A DNA stretch of 64,000 nucleotides from Tetraselmis striata (Eukaryota; Chlorophyta; Chlorodendrophyceae; Chlorodendrales; Chlorodendraceae): assembly GCA_006384855.1 (NCBI GenBank), contig VCJN01002700.1, positions 62,001-126,000 of the forward strand, written 5' to 3'. Below the pieces are notes generated by a model. The model was not told the origin of the DNA and did no database searches. It worked only from the letters and a program-made list of their open reading frames with translations. Positions 11,505 through 22,400 of this stretch are shown in pieces (position 1 is the stretch's first letter; each line of letters starts with the position of its first letter). Both the position numbers and the translations under genes were made by a program.

Positions 11505-13350
11505 CCCCGCAGCCACACCACCGCCGGCGCGCATCCCCGAGACACCCGCGGCACCGTCCGAGGCAGCTTCATAGCACCTATCTTCGCCCGTCGGTCCGCA
11601 CTTCACGGTGATGACTCCGCGTGCGCGCCGCCCGCCATGGTCCAAGCCGCACCCCTCCGCCCCCCTTTCCCCAACCACACCCGCTCCCCTCCCCATCCCC
11701 GCAGCCACACCACCGCCGGCGCGCATCCCCGAGTCACCCGCGGCACCGTCCGAGGCAGCTTCACATCACCTTTCTTCGCCCGTCGGTCCGCACTTCACGG
11801 TGATGACTCCGCGTGCGCGCCGCCCGCCATGGTCCAAGCCGCACCCCTCCGCCCCCCTTTCCCCAACCACACCCGCTCCCCTCCCCATCCCCGCAGCCAC
11901 ACCACCGCCGGCGCGCATCCCCGAGTCACCCGCGGCACCGTCCGAGGCAGCTTCACAGCACCTATCTTCGCCCGTCGGTCCGCACTTCACGGTGATGACT
12001 CCGCGTGCGCGCCTCCCGCCATGGTCCAAGCCGCACCCCTCCGCCCCCCTTTCCCCAACCACACCCGCTCCCCTCCCCATCCCCGCAGCCACACCACCGC
12101 CGGCGCGCATCCCCGAGTCACCCGCGGCACCGTCCGAGGCAGCTTCACAGCACCTATCTTCGCCCGTCGGTCCGCACTTCACGGTGATGACTCCGCGTGC
12201 GCGCCGCCCACCATGGTCCAAGCCGCACCCCTCCGCCCCCCTTTCCCCAACCACACCCGCTCCCCTCCCCATCCCCGCAGCCACACCACCGCCGGCGCGC
12301 ATCCCCGAGTCACCCGCGGCACCGTCCGAGGCAGCTTCACAGCACCTATCTTCGCCCGTCGGTCCGCACTTCACGGTGATGACTCCGCGTGCGCGCCTCC
12401 CGCCATGGTCCAAGCCGCACCCCTCCGCCCCCCTTTCCCCAACCACACCCGCTCCCCTCCCCATCCCCGCAGCCACACCACCGCCGGCGCGCATCCCCGA
12501 GTCACCCGCGGCACCGTCCGAGGCAGCTTCACAGCACCTATCTTCGCCCGTCGGTCCGCACTTCACGGTGATGACTCCGCGTGCGCGCCGCCCACCATGG
12601 TCCAAGCCGCACCCCTCCGCCCCCCTTTCCCCAACCACACCCGCTCCCCTCCCCATCCCCGCAGCCACACCACCGCCGGCGCGCATCCCCGAGTCACCCG
12701 CGGCACCGTCCGAGGCAGCTTCACATCACCTTTCTTCGCCCGTCGGTCCGCACTTCACGGTGATGACTCCGCGTGCGCGCCGCCCGCCATGGTCCAAGCC
12801 GCACCCCTCCGCCCCCCTTTCCCCAACCACACCCGCTCCCCTCCCCATCCCCGCAGCCACACCACCGCCGGCGCGCATCCCCGAGTCACCCGCGGCACCG
12901 TCCGAGGCAGCTTCACAGCACCTATCTTCGCCCGTCGGTCCGCACTTCACGGTGATGACTCCGCGTGCGCGCCTCCCGCCATGGTCCAAGCCGCACCCCT
13001 CCGCCCCCCTTTCCCCAACCACACCCGCTCCCCTCCCCATCCCCGCAGCCACACCACCGCCGGCGCGCATCCCCGAGTCACCCGCGGCACCGTCCGAGGC
13101 AGCTTCACAGCACCTATCTTCGCCCGTCGGTCCGCACTTCACGGTGATGACTCCGCGTGCGCGCCGCCCACCATGGTCCAAGCCGCACCCCTCCGCCCCC
13201 CTTTCCCCAACCACACCCGCTCCCCTCCCCATCCCCGCAGCCACACCACCGCCGGCGCGCATCCCCGAGTCACCCGCGGCACCGTCCGAGGCAGCTTCAC
13301 AGCACCTATCTTCGCCCGTCGGTCCGCACTTCACGGTGATGACTCCGCAT
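11505..13350 (+). repeat. 192-bp minisatellite, nine full units plus partial ends
   Basis: Units begin at gtgatgactccgcg near 11608, 11800, 11992, 12184, 12376, 12568, 12760, 12952 and 13144, with a partial unit before and a truncated one at about 13336. The period is exactly 192 bp (64 codons) and units differ at only a few sites. One variable site reads cgccgcccgcc, cgcctcccgcc or cgccgcccacc. Another reads cacatcacctttc or cacagcacctatc. Because the period is divisible by three and lacks stops, two forward frames (up to about 660 and 615 codons) and one reverse frame stay open. That follows from the repeat arithmetic and does not by itself show coding. Translations are Pro/Ala/Ser/Arg-rich low complexity. 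Confidence 0.92.
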
Positions 13351-13459
13351 GTGCGCCTGCGCGCAGCGGTGTGGGTCGCCCCGCCAACTCCACAAGACTC
13401 AAGACATGAAGACGGAGGCGGTGCTCATTCTCGCGTGGGCTTCAGGCAGCTTTATTGAA

Positions 13460-14890
13460 GTTGCCCGTGACGTTGTACTACGCGGTAGTAGGCTCTTGTT
13501 GCTTACGCTTTTGTAATTCAAACCAGTATAGTCGCTCTTCCAGCATCATCTCGGATTTGGGGGCAGCGAAGACCGGGCCTTCAGACCAGGGGGTCTTCAT
13601 ACTGCAAAAGCCGGGGGAACCGGTGTGACGATGCAGTAGTAAACCGTAAAGTAAAACCCTAAAACCCTACAGATATGTATTAAATGTAGTTTTATTTATG
13701 AATGGTGTACTCTAGAATGAAGCCTATAAATCGACGTGGCGCCGCAGGCAGCAGCCGTGAGGCCAGGCGACGAGGTCGTACGCACGCCGCTACGATTCTC
13801 CAACAAGGCACTAAGTACTGTTTGGGATTCAGCATCTTGTTTTATTGCGGATGATACAGTATCCGTTAACCCCCCCCGCCCCCCCTATTTTCTGGGGGAG
13901 AAATAGGCGGCAACGCTAAAACAACTACAGGTATAATCCATTTGTCACTGTCTACTAAATCAGTAATTAGTCGCTACTCGCCATTATATACAATTCTTCA
14001 TACGAGTACACGTACATGAAATTGAGTTCAGAAATTATCGTACATCATCGTATACGACCCCGAGCCCCGTGCTGCTTGCTGCCCGTACAGGGTACTGGTA
14101 CGGGTAGTTTTATCCACACCGCGCCTGCTAATATTATCTGCTCGTCATCGACAATATATCCTGCTACCAGTACCTGTAGTCGCTACCTGTACTGAAAAAT
14201 ATAGTCGCCGCCACCGTGCCAGCAGCAGGCGCGGCGGTACCGTTACGGGCCCGTACTAGTGTGACCAGCAGCCGCCAGTGCGCTCTAACATGCAGCCGCG
14301 TATCCTATCATCGTCCAGGCAGGCCCGGGACCCGGGCTCCGGCACCCCAGCCGCACACGCCGTGGTATTCGCCGTCTCGCAGGCGTTGCCCCCTTGCTTG
14401 CATTCCTGGCACGGAGCCTGGAGCTTGGACAGCTATTCTTTACCTGCTGATGCACCATCGCAGTCCCGACTGTCAGCACGGCAGATAGGAGGCGCGCGGC
14501 AGCAACGGCTGCGGTTTACGTATATTGTTTGGTTGCGTTAGTCCCCGCAACCGCACGCACACCCGCCACAAATACACGTAGCGGTACGCGGCTCGTTCCC
14601 GCCATTCAGCACGAGCAGCCCACACGCCCGGAGCGCAACCGCCCCGGGGGCGCCGTCACACCACCCCCACCCCACATCAAGCAGACGACGTTCACTCACC
14701 GTCTCGCTCCGGAAGCAGCGAGCGCGGGGAGCGCGGCGACCGGGCGGGACGGCGGTGAGGAGCCGGGCGGCGCGGCGCGCATGCGGTGTGTCATGAGGGC
14801 GGCCCTGCTCTGACGGCGCGCGGTCGCTGCTGAGCGGTAGGGGGGGGGGGGGGGGGGGGGCGCCGCTTCTGGGCGCGCCGGCCGGCCGCT
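13460..14890. other. No gene recognised; upstream region of the channel gene
   Basis: No convincing coding sequence. 13508-13530 carries ttttgtaattcaaaccagta, a motif shared with the Helitron-like family. Two short aaaccctaaaaccc-type stretches near 13660 are too short to be telomeric. 14200-14890 becomes very GC-rich and ends with a G run (14841-14860) just before the channel gene's start codon, so it is the likely promoter and 5' leader. Confidence 0.45.
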
Positions 14891-14897
14891 AGCCGTT

Positions 14898-16417
14898 ATG
14901 TCGGAGCGAATTCCAGGCGAGGCGGATGAGACGGGACCTAGCAAGATGCAGGAGGTGGAGGCGGCCGGTGACGAGGTGCGGCAAACCCGGCAATGCGATA
15001 TATATGAGGGGGACAGGGTATTTGTTTTTAGTATCCGCCCAGGGGGAGGGAGTGGTGTATTCCACCACTTGTATGTCTAGCCAGCCACTGCCGGAGCCTC
15101 TCGACAACTTCCTGAGCTCCGAGCGCGCGCTGAGGCATGGCCGGCTCGCGTGGCGCAGGAGGGGGAGCGCCTGCTGAGCGACCGCCGGAGCAGCGAGCCC
15201 AACAGCGATAAATCGGTCAGGCAGCTGAAGCCCGCCATCCGGCCCAACTCCAAGTGAGCCCGGCCGCAGCTCTGCAGCCCAATCCTGCGAATGCATCACC
15301 TGTCGCGCATTCCTGAGCAGCTACACAATCCGGGGAGGAGGCAGTGACATCCCGCCGGCGTGCCGCCCCCGTCCCCAGGTTCGGGCAAGAGGCGAGCACC
15401 TCAAGGGCGAGGGGCGCAACCCCGAAGTCCAAAGCCCGAACCCGCAGCATAAAATTTTCGGCGGTGCACCCGGAGCCGTCGCGCAGCACCGCCAGTGCGG
15501 ACATCCTGCTGGGCGGCACCTCCCAACTATCGCAACGGTCCATCGTGCCCTTTGCAGGTAAGCGACCGGACCCCCCCCCCCCCCCCCCCCCCCCCCCCCA
15601 CTTCCCCCGCCAGGCTTCCCTTCCAACCCAACTGGGCATGCATGAGCGCCGGGCCAGGCCCACAGCGGATCCTGTGTGCACTGAACCTGGATGCACAAGC
15701 AGATAGGGGGTGGCGGCTCGGGGGGGTGGTTGGCGGCAGTGGCCAGGGATGGAGAGCAGCGGTTCTCAGCCGCGCTGCGCCATGGGATGGCTGATCTCGA
15801 GAGCTGGGTGGGTCTCACGGCGCATGTGATCCGTTGCAGGGAAAGGGGAGGAGGGTCCTTCAGGCTCGGGCCGAGCCTCCGGCGACGCGCAGGTGAGCCC
15901 AGGCAGTGCTGGCTTGTGTGTGTGGGTGTGGGTGTGGGTGTGGGTGAAGGAGGGGAAGGGGTTGATGGTGACTGATGGCCGCTGCGTATGTTGCGCCTCG
16001 CATCCGGCGCTCAGTCGGCGTCCCTGAGGTCCTCGCATGTCCTGGGGTCGCTCAAGCGCGCCGTGACGTCCGTCTCGCTGTTCTTTGTGCGCTCGGGCAG
16101 CGGCGCTGTCCTAGCCAACAAGGCCCAGCGGACCACAGGTTGCCCCCCCGCCCCCTTGTCCTCCTAGTCATCCTTTGCTGCAGCCCCCGGGTACCACCAG
16201 CACACTATCAGAGCATCAATCGTGGCCGCCCCATACCCCTTGCCCCTCTCGGCCCGCAGACAACCTCGTCAGCGTGGGCTTCTGCGTGCCGCGGGAGTCC
16301 AAGTCGAGCAGGCGCGCAATCAACCCCGAGAGCGCCGCGCTCGTCTTCTGGGACCTGTGGCTGGTGCTCACCAACGTGCTGATCGCCATCATCACGCCCT
16401 ACCAGGTCGGCTGCCCG

Positions 16418-16451
<34 letters not shown>

Positions 16452-16613
16452 ACCAGGCCTTTCTCTCCCCCTGGGCGCAGTCGTTCCTCGGGGGAACCGG
16501 TCAGACAATGCTCAGCCGAGGGTCCTTGATTGCGCTGGGGACATGTCGGTGGTGGTGGCTGTTGGCAGTGGGCGAGCCATTGATGCCCCTAAACCACACA
16601 CAGCTTGGCGGAG

Positions 16614-16648
<35 letters not shown>

Positions 16649-18089
16649 CCCTGCCCCCCTGGGGTGGGCAAGCTGGCGCGCCAGAGGCCAGTTGCGGTGG
16701 CTGGCTTCGTACCGTATGGGAGAGGGTGCAATCATTGCGCGTTGGCTGAAGCTGAGGCGGTCTTCTTGGTGTTGAGTGGCTTGAGTGGCTGTCGCGGGGG
16801 AAAGGGGGGGGGGGGGGGGGGGGGGCTGGCGGCCTGGCGGCTGGTTGACGACGGAGAGCGCACGGCGGAGCTGCAGCACGCGTAGGGTGCAGCGTGCCGT
16901 AACCACAGCACGTAGGGTCCGCTATGTGTTGTTGTGCTCCCCCCTCCCCCATCCGCCCTCCCCCATCCGCCCTCCATGCGGCTGCTGCCGCGGCTGCGAA
17001 GAGAGCAACGATTCATGTGAAATTTGAGTCGCCGCGTCTCTCTGGTCTGACGGTGCACCGCAATGCCTCGTTGTTGCCACCGGCGAGCCCAATTGAATGT
17101 TGCGGGTATACCCGTATACCCGTGATAGTACGAAACGGCGCGTCACGTCGCTGAAAAGGCGGGCCCCGGGGACCGCGCTGGGCTGACTGTGCACGGGGGC
17201 CGCTGCAGGTGGGGCACTACTGGAACGGCGTCGCGTTGGGCTTTGAGTTCTGGTTCAACCGGCACACGGACCTGGTGTACACGCTCGACCTGCTGCTCGT
17301 GTTCAACATGGCCTACTGTGACACCTCGAGCGGCCTGTGGGTGTTTGAGCTGCCCAAGATCCGGCGAAAGTATCTCCGGTGAGCGGGCCGAAGGGGGGAG
17401 GGGGCGGGCGCGGGTAGGCACCAGGAGGGGAGCGCCGGTATCGCCTGTACGTACCGATCCTACACCTGCCTGCCTGATTGGGGCGACGGGGTGGGTAGGG
17501 TTTGTTAGGGTCTTGCCATGCAATCGTAGGCATCAGGATTTGGCTTTATATTGCGGTCATGCAAGGCTGCATTTTCTCTGACCACGCTTTGGGTTGACTG
17601 CGGCATGTTATGGTTTTGACCCCCAAGAAGAGGGGAAAATATGTTAACTATCTGGAAGTATCAAATGCGTCAGTCAGAATACAGCTCGACAACAACGCGG
17701 AATCTCTGCCGCGGAGACGATGCAAACCAGTTCATGTTGTTATTGTTGGGACCGCCGTGAACCCAATCAAGTGTCACGGGTATTCAGTATAGTAAAAAGA
17801 TGGTCGGATGATAAAGGGTGGTAACCGGCGTCTTTGATGTTTCAAAGTATAGGGTATGATTACCCTAAAGCGCCATTCCAGATAAGGTCCGCCTCCCCCC
17901 CCCCCCCCCCCCCCCCCGCCCCCCCCCATGGGCCACCCCCGGGAGAAATAGACATGGAAATGTACCCGGTCCTCCTCGTGCTGACATGCCGCTGTCTGCG
18001 CAGGGGCTGGTTCGTCTTTGACTTTCTCACCTGCATCCCATACGACCTCATCATGTACTTCCTGTGGCGGAGCGGCCAGCTGGTGCGGA

Positions 18090-18120
<31 letters not shown>

Positions 18121-19371
18121 ACCCCATAAACTCAAGCCCTGCCAATGGGCCTGTTTTGTGGAGCAGTGTATCCTGCAGCATCGGCACGCAGTATTAGACC
18201 TGCGCTGCTGGCGACCTGCTGCGCCTCAAACTGCGGACGAAGTACGACGGTGCCTCCATATGCAGATTTGGAGGCACATCTGGCATATCCTTGGAAAATG
18301 CAGATTTGGATTTTTGAACGGGTGTTCCAATAAATAGAAACATAGCAATCTCCGTTCACTGGAAATACAGTAATTCTGGGCTAAAGGCACTGGGATGTAC
18401 CGCAACGGGTCCCAAACATAAACATAATGACTTTTTTAACACCTTCGAGTCGGAAATTCCGTCGTTTGCGTTGGTAGACTTCCAGGAAAATGTAGCTCAC
18501 ATTGCAGGGGGGTCACGAACGAGATGAAATATGGCAATTTTTATACAGCAGACCGAACGCCTGGTTTCCGTAAGTGCCCCCCCCTCCTTTCGGGCATCGT
18601 CTCTCTGAAAACCGAGGTTCAAAGGGGCTCAAGCGCATGGCTGGCTGTCTGGAAGCCAACACACTGCACCGGGCCGCCCGTGTGCGAGCATGCGGCCTCA
18701 CCGGCGCCCCGCCTGCTGCCCCTGCTGCTGGCACAGACTCTGGGCGTGGAGGTGCTGCTGCGCCTGCTTCGCCTGCTGCGGATGGGCCGGCTGCTGAAGA
18801 GCACGCGCGTCCCTCAGCGCATGACGTGGCTGGTATGCCATGCCCCCACCCTTCCCTCCCCCCCACCCCTTCGTCGGCGGGCGCCCCTTTCCTGTGCCCT
18901 TGGAAGAGCGCGACCCTCCGGCTGTTGTTTCCCACTCGATTAAAGTGGGCTGGAAACTTGGGGGGCGGCCCATTTTCGACACATTTTGGTGGCTCCTGAA
19001 GCGCTCAAACATGCATGACCCACGTTTGCACCTCCCCCTCCCTCTCCCTCTCTCTCTACGTCACCCACTGACTCACCGTCTTCACATTGGTTTTGATTGC
19101 TTTACTAGCAGTAACCCCCCCCCCCCCCCCCCCCGCGGGGTCCCAAAAGTGCCCTTTTCCCTTTTGGTGGAAAGTATGATTCTCCCCGTTGTTTTGTCTG
19201 ACCCAATTAAAGTGGGGGGCGGCCCATTTTGGACGCATTTTGGTGGCTCATGAAGCGCTCAGACGTGCATGACCCACATCTGGATCGCTCCCTCCCTCTC
19301 CCCCTCTCTCTGCGCCACCCACCCACTCACTCGCCTTTGGTGCGGTGATGACCCTGTTTTGCTCACTCCTC

Positions 19372-19402
<31 letters not shown>

Positions 19403-22400
19403 AACCCCTCCCCCCACCCGACAGATCGCGCTGGACTTCAGCTTGCTGCAGCTTCTCAAGTACTTGATGTACGCCATCCTGTTTGCGCACTGGATTGCGT
19501 GCGCGTGGAGCCTGGTGGTGGTGCTGGAGCGCTACCGGCAGGACAACTGGGTGGAGGTGCGCCGGACCCCCCTCCCCCCCCCCCCCCCCCCCCGTGGCCT
19601 ACGTATGCGTGCGCACATGCCAAAGCCGCCAGTACACCTCGCGAATTGCGGACATTATTTCCGAGATGGCGAGCTAGTGAATGCGTGCATACTGGCGCGT
19701 AGGTGGCAAAGAAAAGTCAAACAGCGGGGCCTGGACGTCTTGAATTTGTCGCCCTTCCAGCGTTTTTCTTTTTGTATTTTATTCCGCTATTCTGTTCTTT
19801 TATTCTTACTGTTTCTGAAGTTGTTTTACCGTAGTAGAGCGTTTAGACGCAATACTACGGATTTCGTGACCATCCATATGTCTACACTGCTTGATTACAA
19901 GCACATTGTTTGTAACCCTTACCGACCGCGTTATGTGCAATCCTTGCCAGCAGTATACACGCGTTTTATATAATTACATGAGCTAGCTGCACAAGGCGAT
20001 CAGGAAACCACCCGACAAGGCAATAGGAAACGTCCACTACAGCAATTGCGCGGTGGAAGCAGCACCAAAAGAGGGTGCGGCGGAATGAGCACGGGCAGAC
20101 ACATCAGGCTTGGCCGTCTGCACCCCGGCAGAGAGAATGCCGCCCATCAAGGTACCATGCACGCAAGCTGAGACTCGCTGCAACAACCCCTGCCGCGTGC
20201 GCGACCTGTGATGGCGGAACTCAGCGGGCTGGCTGGCAACAAAGTTCCGAAGAGCCTGGACGGGCTGACCACGAAGGAAGCATGAAGTATTATACACGTT
20301 AATTTATTATATACCGTATCCGGCACCAGTAAGGATTACGACGACACGATAATACCGACGTCACCCTAAACCTAATAACGCGTGGCAGTCGTTGACGGAA
20401 TCTGACTGTTGTGCATTGGTACGCAAGATTCTATCTGGGCGTCGCTATATAATTTCAAACAATGCACGTATACTTTTCCTAAATAAATAGGCAATACAGC
20501 CTCCAATAACAATACCCTTAGTGCTTTCCTATTAAAATCAATTTGCAGTACGAGTAAGATGTACCTGTCAGTTCTCTTTATAGAGATCCAAATTATCAAC
20601 TCATTATCCTGCTCTATTTCTTGTTGCTGAACTTTCAGTCTAACATACTGGTACTTGAGGCAGTTAGTACGATTTGTTTGTTCGGAGAACAGCACGAGGC
20701 GTCTCAGAGGACGTATAAATAGATACAACGGCGTGCGGCCAGAAACATGAGGCGGACGACGCAGTGATCAACACACTCGCAACACTGCCAAAGATGTACA
20801 ATTCACATTACATAATTTGCAGGGCTCGCGCACACGCACGGCGACTCCCAACGAACGGCTGCGGAGGAAGTTTGGCCATTAGAAACATAATAGTACAGAA
20901 AAGGAAAGAAAAAAGAGGGAAGAGAAGGAAAATCTGGTGATAGTTTGGCAAAGAAATCTCACAGATACACCTTTGTGCTCTGTCTCGGGAATGCATCGTT
21001 TCATTTCTCCGTCACTGCCTATGTCATTCACAGAAATGCGGCATTTGTTGTACTTTACTCTGACCTTATTTTGCTGCTATTCAGCCTTAATCATGTTCTT
21101 AGTTTGACCCGTTGTCACGGCCTTGTTCCTGGTACGAGTAGATGCTGCTCATGTTTCGATTCACACACACTGTTTCCCGAGATGAGCCGTTGGCAGTGGC
21201 TCCGCGCCGCCTCGCGTTACGCACTCCCTGAGCCGCTGGCACTTGTTGCGCGCCGGCTGCGCAGACCTTTTTCGGCGTGAGCGTCATGGAGCTGCCGTCG
21301 TTCGACCTGTACGTGGGGTCGCTGTACTGGGCGGTCATGACGGTCTCCACCATCGGCTACGGCGACGTGCTGCCGAGCACCAGCCTGGAGCGCGTGTTTG
21401 TCATCCTGGCCATGCTGACGGGCGCCTTTGCGTACGGCTACATCATCGGCGCGGTCAGCGGCATCGTGGCGACGCGCGACGCCAAGAAGAACGCCTTCTA
21501 CTCCACGATGGACGGGCTGAACAACTTCATGGAGCTGAGCAAGCTGCCGCAGACGCTGCGCATCAAGCTGCGCGAGTACTTCACGTACCGATGCAACAAC
21601 AGCGTGGACGTGCAGGGCTACAACCAGCTGATGCAGGTGCGCCGGCAGCGCCCGGTCCCTCCGCGGATGCCATCACGCCGGAGCGCGTCACCTCTCCCCC
21701 TGACTATCCTACCCGTACTACATAAGTTTGGTAGTGGGAGACATTGCTAGTTTTCCAGCGTTGTGTTATGTATGCGCCACGGCCCGGAGTGACACGGTAC
21801 ATATCGTCATCTCATATCACTAGAACTAGCCCAGTACGGTTTCGCCGATTTGGGTGTGTCTCGTTCCAGCAGCTTGCTTGGCTTCCCCTGTATGCCCGTG
21901 CAGTAGGATAGTGCAGTTGTGCAGTGGTACGGGCACTCGTCCCTGTTTAATCCTCCGTCAACATGTCGTCACAATACATCGGGTTTGCGGGTCCAAAAAG
22001 TGAACTGCTCTGCAGCATTGTGTTGTATTTCCCGTGTGCTATTTGTGTTTTAGCCCAATGTATTTCAAGATACATGTCGCTTCCCCCTCCGCGTGGTTAG
22101 AGGGTTCCGACGGGGTCAGAAGCGATAATGTACCCAAATCCTAAGGCATGGTTAGGGTATGTCCTCCACTACCCTTATATCTGCAGGGAGGCAAGCATTG
22201 CAACGCTCCATGGGAGGTTTTCTATTGTTTTAATTGAGGGGATGATATCTGCTCGCATTCATGGCTGAGTGTCACTTCAAAAACTTTCTGTCTGCTTTTC
22301 CCAGACGTGCTCTGCCCTGGCAATGCTCTGTCTGACCTGTGCCGGTCAGGGCGGCTCTGACCCCCCCCCCCCCCCCCCCCTCAACCTTGCTGCAGGCCAT

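Noticed and set aside
11766..13334. Minus-strand frames of up to 306 codons in the minisatellite
   Set aside because: They are open only because a 192-bp unit without stops is repeated, and they are interrupted where variant units introduce a stop. No sign of coding.
13655..13672. Telomere-like aaaccctaaaaccc
   Set aside because: Only two imperfect repeats. A similar short stretch at 32010 is also isolated. Too short for interstitial telomere sequence.
15915..15950. gggtgt repeats in intron 4 as a possible telomeric or G-quadruplex element
   Set aside because: Only about four units and no unusual context. Simple-sequence slippage is enough to explain it.
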